Below are positions 46,160 through 55,327 of a stretch of 64,000 bases of DNA, in pieces. The stretch spans positions 434,001 through 498,000 of the forward strand of contig NZ_JAOQNK010000001.1 of assembly GCF_025961315.1 (NCBI RefSeq). Reading direction: 5' to 3'. The notes under the pieces were generated by a model that searched no databases, was not told the DNA's origin, and worked only from the letters and a program-made list of their open reading frames with translations. Within the stretch, counting starts at the first letter, position 1, and every line of letters starts with the position of its first letter. This stretch comes from Sphingobacterium kitahiroshimense. Its GTDB lineage: Bacteria; Bacteroidota; Bacteroidia; Sphingobacteriales; Sphingobacteriaceae. The translations under genes and the position numbers were made by a program.

Positions 46160-46654
46160 CTACCCTTCAGATAATAATTGCTCAACACGTTTTTTGATTC
46201 TAGACGCCGTTGGTGAGGTTGTTGAGTAAAAATAGTCTACTACCTCTCCATTTTTATTGATCAGATATTTGTGAAAGTTCCATAGTGGTTTACTCGAAAC
46301 ATGTCCATTTTCCTCCTTTTGAGCCAGATAACGATACAAGGGCGAGGCATATTCGCCAATGACATGTGTACGTTTAAAAACAGAAAAATGAACTTGTTGG
46401 TTAATTTTACAAAAAGTCTCTAATGTATAACCAGTTAGTGGTTCCTGTTTTCCAAAATTATTAGATGGGAAAGCAAGAATTTCAAAACCATCATTTTTAT
46501 AGGTCTGGTAAAGTTTTTCTAAGGATTTAAATTGGCTCGTAAACAGGCATTGGCTGGCCGTATTTACAATGAGCAATACTTTTCCCTTATAGTCAGCTAA
46601 TGATTTTTCTTGACCATTGAACTGTAGGGCTTTAAAATCATAAACTGTCTTCAT
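46160..46654 (-). CDS. Glutathione peroxidase family protein
   Basis: 164 aa thioredoxin-fold peroxidase with catalytic Cys36 in NTASQC and the Trp of the PLWNFHKYL motif. The second motif reads FPSNNFG, so the cysteine commonly found there (FPCNQFG) is serine. In an organism that makes bacillithiol, the reductant is more likely thioredoxin or another thiol than glutathione (inference). No signal peptide. Confidence 0.92.
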   Translation of the reverse strand: MKTVYDFKALQFNGQEKSLADYKGKVLLIVNTASQCLFTSQFKSLEKLYQTYKNDGFEILAFPSNNFGKQEPLTGYTLETFCKINQQVHFSVFKRTHVIGEYASPLYRYLAQKEENGHVSSKPLWNFHKYLINKNGEVVDYFYSTTSPTASRIKKRVEQLLSEG

Positions 46655-46667
46655 AAATTAATAATTT

Positions 46668-47306
46668 TTAAAAATACTGTGGATCTCTTCTCGTTTTTTG
46701 AAATTCTCTAATGATATTTTCTATTTCAAAATCTTCTCTCGGATCGTAAGTACTTTTTAGGTTATGTCCAAATATTTTAGCTACCCCTTGGTATAAAAAA
46801 GCAGATAACCCACCTTTCATCTGTTTCACCATTTCATAGCTCGAATGTCCTGTTTGTCGGTCTATAAGTTTAATGAGAATTTTCCCCTGTGTAATACTCA
46901 TATTTTTAATTTCCCTATTAAACATCGACTTCACTTCATTCTCACATGTTTCAATCAGCTTTTTCTGTTCTTTTTTATCAGAAACCAATGCAAGTTCCCG
47001 GTCTAACTGATCATATCTTTTTTGAGCAAAAATAGCATAAGGCAATACCCTTAACACATTTCGTCTTAGCCTTAGGTACTGTTTTTTAGCATCTTCCGAA
47101 GTCCATATTCTTGGTTTTGATATTTTGACCTCTGGAATTAAGAACCAAGGAAGCCGCTCGCCACTCTCTAATGTGGTCATATTATACTCTTCAATTACTT
47201 GTTGCTGCCCCTCCCCGTAGAGCGGTACTGTCAGTGCTTGAGACATCCCCAAAAAAGGGATAAAAGCAAGTAAAGATAGTATCCAGCGTAAGTTTATTCT
47301 GATCAT
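46668..47306 (-). CDS. DUF4294 family exported protein
   Basis: 212 aa with a signal peptide (residues 1 to about 23) and the DUF4294 core: GERLPWFLIPEVKISKPRIW, KKQYLRLRRNVLRVLPYA, and LIKLIDRQTGHSSYEMVKQMKGG. The family is restricted to Bacteroidota; function unknown. It lies 13 nt upstream of the peroxidase gene on the same strand and is probably cotranscribed. Confidence 0.9.
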   Translation of the reverse strand: MIRINLRWILSLLAFIPFLGMSQALTVPLYGEGQQQVIEEYNMTTLESGERLPWFLIPEVKISKPRIWTSEDAKKQYLRLRRNVLRVLPYAIFAQKRYDQLDRELALVSDKKEQKKLIETCENEVKSMFNREIKNMSITQGKILIKLIDRQTGHSSYEMVKQMKGGLSAFLYQGVAKIFGHNLKSTYDPREDFEIENIIREFQKTRRDPQYF

Positions 47307-47455
47307 TACAATTTAAAAATTGTCTTTTTTTGTCAATAGTATTAAAAAATTATTACATTTAATAAAAATAAATCGGGTTTACTATTTATTCCTTTAAATT
47401 AACAATAACTAATTTAAGAAATGTATTTTTAAAATCATAATGCAACTGCAAGTTT

Positions 47456-49672
47456 ATGAAAGATTATGTGATTGATATAGAAGCAGAAAATAAAGAAATA
47501 CGTAAAAGATACCGAGCATTACTACGCGCATGTAAACCAACGATGCAACGAGGTGACAAGCAGATGATCAGAAAAGCATTTGATCTCGCATTAGAAAGTC
47601 ACAAAGAAATGCGTCGAAAATCTGGCGAACCTTATATTTTCCACCCGATTGCCGTAGCTCAGATTGCTGCAGAAGAAATTGGTTTAGGTACAACTTCAAT
47701 AGTTTGTGCCCTCTTACACGATGTGGTTGAAGATACCAACATTACACTCGATGAGATCGAGCAGATGTTTGGTAAAAAAGTGCGTCGTATTATTGATGGA
47801 CTGACAAAAATTTCAGGAATTTTTGATCCGAACAGTTCCATGCAGGCAGAAAATTTCCGTAAGATGTTATTAACATTGGCAGATGATGTCCGTGTTATTT
47901 TGATCAAACTAGCGGATCGCCTGCATAACATGCGTACCATGGAATTTATGGCACGTGATAAGCAATTGAAAATCGCTTCAGAAACCAGTTATTTATATGC
48001 GCCATTGGCACATAGACTGGGTTTATATGCGATCAAGTCTGAACTGGAAGACTTATCCATGAAGTTTACAGATCCCGACACCTACAAGTTTATCGCTCGA
48101 AAACTTAACGAAAAAAAGGCGGAAAGAGAGAAATTTATCTCCGACTTTATTCAGCCTGTGCAAGAAATATTACAGGAACAAGGTATAACGGCGCAAATTT
48201 TCGGCAGACCCAAATCCATTCATTCCATCTGGACCAAGATGCGTAAAAAATCGATTCCTTTCGAAGAGGTTTACGATTTATTTGCGATCCGTATTGTCAT
48301 CGATACCGATGATGAGCGTGAAAAAACAGAGTGTTGGAAAGTGTATTCTATTGTAACCGACCTGTACCGACCAAACCCCGACCGTCTAAGAGATTGGGTA
48401 TCATCACCTAAAGGTAATGGTTATGAATCTCTGCATACCACGGTTATGGGACCTCGCGGTCAATGGGTTGAAGTTCAGATCAGAACCAGCCGCATGAATG
48501 AAATTGCGGAGAAAGGTTTTGCGGCACACTGGAAATATAAAGAATCCAATTCGGACAGTGGATTAGACCAGTGGATCAAAAAAATTAGAGATGTACTGAG
48601 CAACCCGGAACAGAATGCACTGGACTTTGTGGACGACTTTAAAATGAATTTGTTCTCCGATGAGATCTTTATTTTCACGCCAAAAGGAGCCCTTATTCAA
48701 TTGCCACATGAAGCCACTGCATTAGATTTTGCCTTTGAAATCCACTCGGATATCGGAGCAACCTGTATCGGTGCAAAAGTCAACCATAAATTGGTGCCTT
48801 TAAGTCATGTTTTGCAAAATGGTGATCAAGTAGAGATCATAACTTCGAGCAAACAGACACCAAAAGAAGACTGGTTGAATTTTGTCGTGACAGCAAAAGC
48901 AAAATCCAAAATCCGTTCTTCACTGAAAGAAGAAAGACGTCGTGTGGCGGAAGATGGTAAAGAAATTCTGGAGCGTAAGCTGAAAACGTTAAAGATTACC
49001 TATAACACTGATAATATTAATAAAATTGCGAATTTCCTTAAATTTCCAAGTTCGCAGGATCTGTTTTATAATGTAGCCAAAGGACTCGTTGATATTAAAC
49101 AATTGCGCGAATTTGTGGCGCACGAAAAAAACAACGATGCGACACTGAGTACCCAAAACACCCAATTTAATACACATATTGGTGGTTTAGTAGAGAAATT
49201 CAGTAAAAAAGATCAGGATACCCTCTTGTTAGGTGATGATTTGCAGAAAATCGATTACACCCTTGCTCCTTGTTGTAACCCAATACCTGGAGATGATGTA
49301 TTTGGATTTTTAACTGTAAACGATGGTATAAAAATACACCGTACCAGCTGTCCAAATGCATCCAAATTAATGGCGAACTACGGTTACCGCATTATGAAGG
49401 CTAAGTGGACATCCCAAACAGATGTATCTTTCTTGACCGGATTACGTATTGTCGGTATCGATGATGTTGGTTTGGTCAATAAGATCACCACCGTCATATC
49501 TCAGGAGTTTAAAGTTAATATTCGCTCCTTAAGTATTACCAGTAACGAAGGAATTTTTGAAGGGCATATTATGGTCTTTGTAAATGATACAGAACAATTG
49601 GAAAATCTAATGAAAACGCTTAAACAAGTGCGCGGCATTACCACTGTTTCACGATATGAATCTGAGAGTTAA
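47456..49672 (+). CDS. Bifunctional (p)ppGpp synthetase/hydrolase (RelA/SpoT homologue)
   Basis: 738 aa stringent-response enzyme. Order of domains: HD hydrolase (about 45-195) with an intact LLHDVVEDT motif; synthetase (about 240-350) with RPKSIHSIWTKM and SSPKGNGYESLHTTV; TGS (about 395-455, IFIFTPKGALIQLP); a conserved cysteine-containing segment (APCCNPIPGDD); and a C-terminal ACT domain. Intact HD motifs indicate a Rel/SpoT type able to degrade the alarmone. It is monocistronic, with a Fur-family gene downstream. Confidence 0.95.
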   Translation: MKDYVIDIEAENKEIRKRYRALLRACKPTMQRGDKQMIRKAFDLALESHKEMRRKSGEPYIFHPIAVAQIAAEEIGLGTTSIVCALLHDVVEDTNITLDEIEQMFGKKVRRIIDGLTKISGIFDPNSSMQAENFRKMLLTLADDVRVILIKLADRLHNMRTMEFMARDKQLKIASETSYLYAPLAHRLGLYAIKSELEDLSMKFTDPDTYKFIARKLNEKKAEREKFISDFIQPVQEILQEQGITAQIFGRPKSIHSIWTKMRKKSIPFEEVYDLFAIRIVIDTDDEREKTECWKVYSIVTDLYRPNPDRLRDWVSSPKGNGYESLHTTVMGPRGQWVEVQIRTSRMNEIAEKGFAAHWKYKESNSDSGLDQWIKKIRDVLSNPEQNALDFVDDFKMNLFSDEIFIFTPKGALIQLPHEATALDFAFEIHSDIGATCIGAKVNHKLVPLSHVLQNGDQVEIITSSKQTPKEDWLNFVVTAKAKSKIRSSLKEERRRVAEDGKEILERKLKTLKITYNTDNINKIANFLKFPSSQDLFYNVAKGLVDIKQLREFVAHEKNNDATLSTQNTQFNTHIGGLVEKFSKKDQDTLLLGDDLQKIDYTLAPCCNPIPGDDVFGFLTVNDGIKIHRTSCPNASKLMANYGYRIMKAKWTSQTDVSFLTGLRIVGIDDVGLVNKITTVISQEFKVNIRSLSITSNEGIFEGHIMVFVNDTEQLENLMKTLKQVRGITTVSRYESES

Positions 49673-49726
49673 ACATCAGCTGAATATCACATTTTTTTAA
49701 TACTACAATAATTGAATCAAAATTGG

Positions 49727-49734
49727 TAAATTTG
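49727..49734 (+). promoter_or_regulatory. Bacteroidota -7 element before the Fur-family gene
   Basis: TAAATTTG fits TAnnTTTG and lies 21 nt before the ATG at 49756. No clear -33 box. Confidence 0.45.
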
Positions 49735-49755
49735 TAAAGAATCTTATTGATTAAT

Positions 49756-50244
49756 ATGAACGCAGCTGAAAATTACGCAACAGTAAAAAAGATCTTTGAA
49801 GCTTACTTAGAAAATAAAAATCTAAGAAAAACTCCAGAGCGTTATGCTATTTTAGAAGAAATTTATTCCCGTACAGATCACTTTGATGTAGAATCATTGT
49901 ACATCCATATGAAGAATAAAAAATACCGAGTTAGCCGTGCCACTGTATACAACACGTTAGAATTGTTGGTATCCTGTGACTTAGTTACTAAACATCAATT
50001 TGGGCGCAATATGGCTCAATTTGAAAAATCCTATGGCTTTAAACAACACGATCACGTCATTTGTATTGAATGTAATATCGTGGTGGAATTTTGTGACCCA
50101 CGTATCAACCAGATTCAAAGCTTAATGGGTGATTTATTAAAATTCGATATCAAACATCACTCGTTAAATCTGTATGGTGTTTGTAATGATTGCCAACAAA
50201 AAATCGCTGCCTCAAAAGCAAAAGAAGAGGTTATTTCAAATTAA
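49756..50244 (+). CDS. Fur family transcriptional regulator
   Basis: 162 aa from the ATG at 49756 (the frame also opens at a TTG 9 nt upstream). It has an N-terminal winged helix ([24 protein letters not shown] then [14 protein letters not shown]) and a C-terminal metal-binding dimerisation domain with [17 protein letters not shown] and a CNDC pair, giving the two CxxC structural-zinc pairs. Whether it senses iron, zinc or peroxide cannot be decided from sequence. A terminator follows, then purA. Confidence 0.9.
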   Translation: MNAAENYATVKKIFEAYLENKNLRKTPERYAILEEIYSRTDHFDVESLYIHMKNKKYRVSRATVYNTLELLVSCDLVTKHQFGRNMAQFEKSYGFKQHDHVICIECNIVVEFCDPRINQIQSLMGDLLKFDIKHHSLNLYGVCNDCQQKIAASKAKEEVISN

Positions 50245-50275
50245 TCTCAGGATTGGCGAAATATAATAGTACATT

Positions 50276-50314
50276 TGTTCAGAAAATGATTTGCTCATTT
50301 TTCTGAACATTTTG
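50276..50314 (+). terminator. Terminator after the Fur-family gene
   Basis: A stem (TGTTCAGAAAATGA with its complement, one bulge) and a 5-nt loop are followed by T-rich sequence. Confidence 0.75.
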
Positions 50315-50370
50315 TTTTTAGATAATTCAAAAAATTAACATAAATTCTTAATCACAATACTTTAAAAGCT

Positions 50371-51648
50371 ATGCAAGTTGATGTGCTTTTGGGCTTACAA
50401 TGGGGAGACGAAGGTAAAGGTAAAATCGTTGATGTATTTTGTCCACAATACGATTTAATTGCTCGTTTCCAAGGCGGCCCTAACGCCGGACACACATTGG
50501 AGTTTGATAACAAAAAATTCGTTTTAAACACGATCCCTTCGGGTATCTTCAATGAAGGAACTCTTAACCTAATCGGAAATGGTGTTGTTATCGACCCGAT
50601 TATCTTAAAGAGAGAACTAGACAATTTGAAAACTGCTGGATTTGATCCAGTAGGTAAAGGAAATTTAGTGTTAGCTCGTAAAGCGCATTTAATCCTTCCT
50701 ACTCACCAGTTACTAGATGCTGCTTCAGAATCTAAAATGGGTGATGGTAAAATTGGTTCTACCTTAAAAGGTATTGGTCCTACCTATATGGATAAAACAG
50801 GTCGTAATGGCCTACGTGTGGGTGATACTACATTGCCAGATTTCAAAGAGCGTTACGAAAAATTGAGAGAAAAACACCTTTCTATTTTATCACACTACGG
50901 TGAAATCCCTGATTTCTCTGAAAAAGAAGAAGCTTTCTTAGCTGCTATCGAATTCATTAAAACTATTCCACATGTTGATTCAGAACATTTAGTGAATCAA
51001 TATTTAAAGGATGGTAAAAAAGTATTGGCGGAAGGTGCTCAAGGTACTTTGTTAGATGTTGACTTTGGTTCTTATCCATTCGTTACCTCTTCAAATACAA
51101 CTACAGCGGGCGCATGTACCGGTTTAGGTATTGCTCCAAATAAAATTGGTGCAGTATATGGTATCTTCAAAGCTTATGCTACTCGCGTAGGTGGAGGCCC
51201 ATTCCCGACTGAACTACATGATGAAGTAGGTGAAAACTTACGTAAATTAGGTCATGAATTTGGAGCAACAACAGGTCGCGCACGTCGTACTGGTTGGATT
51301 GATATTCCTGCTTTAAAATATGCCATCATGTTAAACGGTGTTACCGAATTGATCATGATGAAAGCTGATGTGTTGGATACTTTCGAAAAAATCAAAGTTT
51401 GTACACATTACAAACATGAAGGAAAAGTAATCGATTACATGCCATATGAGATTATCACGAACGAGGCTGAGCCTATTCTTGAAGAAATCGACGGCTGGAA
51501 TCAAGATCTGACTGGTATCACGCAACAAAGTGAAATCCCTGCAGCATTACAAAATTACATTACGTATCTAGAGAAAGCATTAGAAGTGCCTATCACGTTC
51601 CTATCTGTTGGTCCAGATCGTAAACAAACATTAAAATTGACTAAATAG
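50371..51648 (+). CDS. purA: Adenylosuccinate synthetase
   Basis: 425 aa GTP-dependent enzyme converting IMP and aspartate to adenylosuccinate. The N-terminal LLGLQWGDEGKGKIVD is diagnostic, followed by GGPNAGHT, the GIGPTYMDKTGRNGLR segment, and TTGRARRTGWID. Full length. pabB starts 3 nt after its stop, a two-gene unit linking purine and folate synthesis. Confidence 0.97.
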   Translation: MQVDVLLGLQWGDEGKGKIVDVFCPQYDLIARFQGGPNAGHTLEFDNKKFVLNTIPSGIFNEGTLNLIGNGVVIDPIILKRELDNLKTAGFDPVGKGNLVLARKAHLILPTHQLLDAASESKMGDGKIGSTLKGIGPTYMDKTGRNGLRVGDTTLPDFKERYEKLREKHLSILSHYGEIPDFSEKEEAFLAAIEFIKTIPHVDSEHLVNQYLKDGKKVLAEGAQGTLLDVDFGSYPFVTSSNTTTAGACTGLGIAPNKIGAVYGIFKAYATRVGGGPFPTELHDEVGENLRKLGHEFGATTGRARRTGWIDIPALKYAIMLNGVTELIMMKADVLDTFEKIKVCTHYKHEGKVIDYMPYEIITNEAEPILEEIDGWNQDLTGITQQSEIPAALQNYITYLEKALEVPITFLSVGPDRKQTLKLTK

Positions 51649-51651
51649 TTA

Positions 51652-52938
51652 ATGCGGGTCGAAGACAATTTTGTTATAGATTCAACGAATAATTTTCATC
51701 AAAAAGCGCTGCAATGGGCAGCGCAATTTGATGAAGTAGCTTATCTCCATTCCAATGGACATAGCGATCAGTGGAGTGCATTTGAATGCTTAATTGCAGT
51801 AAAAGCAACTTCCTCTTATACCTCGACTTCCGGTAATACACTTCAGGATGTTCAAAAATATATAGACACATATCCAGATACTTATATTCCTGGTTTTTTT
51901 TCGTACGATCTGAAAAATGAAATCGAAGAACTGGAAACACATCATGATGATCCTTTAGGATTTCCATTAGCCTATTTCTTTGTTCCTGCAGTTACGATCA
52001 AAACAATTGGAAATACCGTTTGGATAACAGCTGAAAATCCTGCTCAAATCTATCAAACCATTTTAGATTTTACATGGCAGACCGCTTCTGTGGGTTTTGA
52101 TGGCCAGATACAGACCAGATGGTCTAAGGCTGAATACATGCTTGCATTTAATAAAATGCAAGATCATATCCAAAGAGGAGATATTTACGAAGTCAACCTC
52201 TGCCAGGAGTTTTATGCTGACCAGGTCAACTTAAATCCCGTAGCGGCATTTGAAAAATTGAACAGCATCTCCCCTACGCCGTTTGCGGCATTTTTTAAAT
52301 TCAACAAGAATTACATCCTTTCCGCATCTCCAGAAAGATTTCTGGCGAAAAGGAATCAACAGCTCATTTCCCAACCTATAAAAGGAACTGCAAAGCGAGG
52401 AAAAACTGCTGAAGAAGATCAAAAGATCGTCCAAGGCATGTTAAACTCTACGAAAGAAATTGCTGAAAATGTGATGATTGTAGATTTAGTTCGCAATGAT
52501 CTCACGAAAAGCGCAGTACCAAAATCTGTCAAAGCAGATCGTCTATTCGAAATTCAGACATTTAAACTCGTTCATCAGATGATTTCGACCATTACCTGTG
52601 AAATCGATGAAAAAGTAGCGGATGTTGAAGTTATTAAAAATACCTTCCCTGCTGGTTCAATGACCGGCGCTCCTAAAATTGCTGCCATGCAGATCTGTGA
52701 TCAAGTTGAAGCAACAAGACGCTCGTTATATGCAGGATCCATCGGTTATTTCGGTCCTGAAGGTGATTTTGATTTCAATGTTGTGATCCGGACCATTTTA
52801 TACAATGCACAAAGTAAATACCTGTCCTTTCAGACAGGCGGTGCTATTACCGTTCAGGCAAATGCTGAAGACGAATATCAAGAATGCTTGTTAAAAGCAA
52901 ATGGTATGTTGCAAGTTCTTGATACACATATTCAATAA
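51652..52938 (+). CDS. pabB: Aminodeoxychorismate synthase component I (PabB)
   Basis: 428 aa chorismate-binding enzyme. The key motif reads PIKGTAKRG; lysine in PIKGT is characteristic of PabB (TrpE has PIAGT), so p-aminobenzoate/folate synthesis is favoured over tryptophan. Other blocks are IQRGDIYEVNLCQEF, MIVDLVRNDL and FPAGSMTGAPKIAAM. There is no fused glutamine amidotransferase domain, and none is adjacent. Confidence 0.9.
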   Translation: MRVEDNFVIDSTNNFHQKALQWAAQFDEVAYLHSNGHSDQWSAFECLIAVKATSSYTSTSGNTLQDVQKYIDTYPDTYIPGFFSYDLKNEIEELETHHDDPLGFPLAYFFVPAVTIKTIGNTVWITAENPAQIYQTILDFTWQTASVGFDGQIQTRWSKAEYMLAFNKMQDHIQRGDIYEVNLCQEFYADQVNLNPVAAFEKLNSISPTPFAAFFKFNKNYILSASPERFLAKRNQQLISQPIKGTAKRGKTAEEDQKIVQGMLNSTKEIAENVMIVDLVRNDLTKSAVPKSVKADRLFEIQTFKLVHQMISTITCEIDEKVADVEVIKNTFPAGSMTGAPKIAAMQICDQVEATRRSLYAGSIGYFGPEGDFDFNVVIRTILYNAQSKYLSFQTGGAITVQANAEDEYQECLLKANGMLQVLDTHIQ

Positions 52939-53004
52939 ATATCTATATCTTTAGTAGATAAAATTCTCAAACATCATTTTTTTTTCTGAAATTTGCGCCT
53001 GATT

Positions 53005-53661
53005 ATGACACAGATATACATTGATATCCATACCCATCAGCATCACTCGTCAGAGACTGAACGCTTTGACGTATTTAATCTTATACTGAATGCTGATCCA
53101 GATGATCATTATTTACCGCCAGTAACTGCGGGGTTACACCCATGGCACATCAGTGAAAGTGACCCTTTTAAAGGCATATCGATCCTGCAAGAATTGCTTC
53201 GTGATCATGAAATTCTAGCTGTCGGGGAATGTGGTATGGATAAAGTAATATCTGTGCCCCTAAATGTGCAGCAAGACGTTTTTCAAAAACAAGTTAGCTT
53301 AGCAAAAGAATACGGTAAGCCATTGATCATTCATTGCGTCCGTGCTTTTGACGAAGTACAGCAAGTTTTAAAAAGTGAAAATTTCACAGGTCACATCATT
53401 TTTCATGGATTTAATAAGAATCGAGAACTTGCTGAGCAATTGCTTAAAAAAGGATATTACCTTTCGTTTGGTTCATCAATTCTCACGGGAAAGTTAGATG
53501 AAACGCTTGTAGCGACTCCTCTTGAACAGCTTTTTTTGGAAACGGATGATGCGCATGCCGATATCAGAGAATTGTACGCTTATGCAGCACAATTGAAAAA
53601 GATATCGATAAATGAATTAAAAGAAAACATAATAAGAAACTATCAACTTGTATTTGAGTAA
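53005..53661 (+). CDS. TatD family metal-dependent hydrolase
   Basis: 218 aa from the ATG at 53005 (an in-frame TTG lies 12 nt upstream). It is a TIM-barrel amidohydrolase with the metal motif DIHTHQHH, then GLHPWH, AVGECGMDK, PLIIHCVRAFDEV, and FLETDDAH near the C-terminus. It is shorter than typical TatD (about 260 aa). TatD proteins act as DNases; the exact substrate of this Bacteroidota subtype is uncertain. tcdA follows after 3 nt. Confidence 0.88.
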   Translation: MTQIYIDIHTHQHHSSETERFDVFNLILNADPDDHYLPPVTAGLHPWHISESDPFKGISILQELLRDHEILAVGECGMDKVISVPLNVQQDVFQKQVSLAKEYGKPLIIHCVRAFDEVQQVLKSENFTGHIIFHGFNKNRELAEQLLKKGYYLSFGSSILTGKLDETLVATPLEQLFLETDDAHADIRELYAYAAQLKKISINELKENIIRNYQLVFE

Positions 53662-53664
53662 AAT

Positions 53665-54390
53665 ATGAAAGACTTAACTTGGCTATCGCGTACAGAGGCA
53701 TTAGTGGGGCGTGAAGCTTTAGAAAAATTGGCAAATTCTCATGTCATGGTTTTGGGATTGGGAGGCGTAGGATCGTTTGCAGCGGAATTTATCTGCCGTG
53801 GCGGTGTTGGCAAAATGACCATCATTGATGGCGACACTGTAGATCCTTCTAATAGAAACAGACAGTTACCAGCATTGGCAACCAACCATGGTCAATCTAA
53901 AGCACAGATCATGCGCGATCGGTTATTATCTATAAATCCTGAACTGGATTTGACTATTGTTGAAGATTTCGTTCTTCCTGAAAAGATTTCCGATCTATTG
54001 GATCTTAATCCCGACTATGCAGTGGAAGCAATTGATAGTATCACGCCAAAATTATTTTTTATCCGTCAGGCTCTAGAGCGTAAAGTTCGTTTTGTAAGTT
54101 CTATGGGAGCTGGGGGAAAAATGGATCCTACAAAAATAGAAATTGCAGATATCGGAGAAACCTATAATTGTAAACTTGCTCATCATATCCGTAAAAAGTT
54201 ATATAAACATGGGATAAGAAGTGGTTTTAAAGCAGTATTTTCTACAGAATTGCCAGATAAAGCATCCCTATTGTATACCGATGGCAGTAACTATAAGAAA
54301 TCTGCATACGGAACGATGTCTTATCTGCCAGCTGCATTTGGAGGAGCAATTGCTTCCGTTGCATTAAGAGATTTAATCGCTAAAAATTAA
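53665..54390 (+). CDS. tcdA: tRNA threonylcarbamoyladenosine dehydratase (TcdA)
   Basis: 241 aa E1-like ThiF-family enzyme that cyclises t6A37 to ct6A in tRNAs. It shows the ATP-binding GLGGVGSFAAEFICRGGVG, the IDGDTVDPSNRNRQ block (adenylation), and AIDSITPKLFFI. It lacks a fused ubiquitin-like partner, as expected for TcdA. It is probably cotranscribed with tatD. Confidence 0.93.
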   Translation: MKDLTWLSRTEALVGREALEKLANSHVMVLGLGGVGSFAAEFICRGGVGKMTIIDGDTVDPSNRNRQLPALATNHGQSKAQIMRDRLLSINPELDLTIVEDFVLPEKISDLLDLNPDYAVEAIDSITPKLFFIRQALERKVRFVSSMGAGGKMDPTKIEIADIGETYNCKLAHHIRKKLYKHGIRSGFKAVFSTELPDKASLLYTDGSNYKKSAYGTMSYLPAAFGGAIASVALRDLIAKN

Positions 54391-54392
54391 TG

Positions 54393-54432
54393 ATATTCTC
54401 GTCAATATATCGCATTATATTGACGAGAATAT
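54393..54432. other. Perfect 17-bp hairpin between tcdA and a small gene
   Basis: Arms 54393-54409 and 54416-54432 are exact complements with a 6-nt loop; only a short T run follows. It ends 12 nt before the next ATG, so it may be a terminator for tcdA or a structure controlling translation of the small gene. Confidence 0.6.
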
Positions 54433-54444
54433 GTAGTTTTGGCT

Positions 54445-54684
54445 ATGGAAAAACTTATAAAATTAGTTGAAAAGAATAAGCTTGCTAATCAACCGGTTGA
54501 TGAATTTTCAATGGTTATCGATGATAAGCAGGTGGTACACGGTGCAATTTTTGTCATAAAAATTGAAAAGAAAACCTTTAAACTTTTCATTCCAGAACCG
54601 CACTACAAAACCATTATTGAGGGAGAAACAAAACCTTTGATCAAAACGATCCTCAAACATCCTGAGGTTATGCTGTTTATGTAA
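54445..54684 (+). CDS. Small hypothetical protein
   Basis: 79 aa from the ATG at 54445 (MEKLIKLVEKNKLANQ); a TTG two codons upstream is a less likely start. Soluble alpha/beta pattern, no signal, no recognised family. It follows a 17-bp hairpin, and a TAGTTTTG -7-like element at 54434-54441 lies too close to the start to be its promoter unless the real start is further in. Confidence rests on codon regularity and the absence of overlap. Confidence 0.55.
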   Translation: MEKLIKLVEKNKLANQPVDEFSMVIDDKQVVHGAIFVIKIEKKTFKLFIPEPHYKTIIEGETKPLIKTILKHPEVMLFM

Positions 54685-55021
54685 TTTTCTAACAATCCTA
54701 TTATTTTCAAAGGCATTTAAACATTACTTTTTTCTGCAATAAGATTCTGAGGCATATATCCTTGAAATTACTGTTGCAATCTATTGATCAATATATCTAT
54801 AGAACAGCACATTCTGAAAATTAACTGCTTTATATTGAAGCTAATTTTAAGCGATTTAAAGAGTTCTGTTAGATCAATCTAGCAAAGATTTATCCTGATG
54901 GATTAAATTGCTTAAATCACTTGTTTTCAAGTAATCTGATCTATTGTAAAGATATAGTGATGGCGATCTGTTGTATGTTTTAATAATAGATTAGGAATGA
55001 TCGACTTTTTTTTGAGAGATG

Positions 55022-55170
55022 TTCGGGATTTCTTTGAGATTGCGAGCAAACTGGTTCGTATTTTGTTCGCCATTTATTCGACTCGTTTTCGTCTTATGGT
55101 CGAAGCCGAGTCGAAGAACAGTCGAAGCGCACCCGAATCAATCCCGAAGTTGTTCCCTATCATTATCGAG
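55022..55170. repeat. Array A: 11-bp phased TTCG-N7 repeats inverting to CGAA
   Basis: TTCG occurs at 55022, 55055, 55066, 55077 and 55088, all in one 11-bp register. After the centre (about 55096) its reverse complement CGAA occurs at 55101, 55112, 55123, 55134 and 55145, again every 11 bp, with CGAG at 55167. Four of the TTCG cores pair exactly with CGAA cores about this centre, and TTCG at 55022 pairs with CGAG by one G-U wobble. The heptamers between cores differ from unit to unit, except for a 9-bp perfect stem (55077-55085 with 55107-55115). Confidence 0.85.
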
Positions 55171-55200
55171 CCGTTGTGCAAGCATTCTCAAGAAGACTAA

Positions 55201-55250
55201 GGACTTTTACGGACTTCCATGGACTTTCACGGACTTCTTTGGACTTTTAG
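55201..55250. repeat. Array B: five 10-bp repeats GGACTT-N4
   Basis: Five contiguous decamers start at 55201, 55211, 55221, 55231 and 55241, each beginning GGACTT with four variable bases (TTAC, CCAT, TCAC, CTTT, TTAG). No reverse-complement half is present, unlike the flanking arrays. Confidence 0.9.
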
Positions 55251-55327
55251 CTTATACATTCTTCGTAATAAAGCATAAAATTTATACATCACTAAAAAAA
55301 AGATCAAGTTATCTACGGCAAGAACTT

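Noticed and set aside
54434..54441. TAGTTTTG as promoter of the 79-aa gene
   Set aside because: It ends 3 nt before the start codon, so transcription would begin inside the gene; no -33 element is present.
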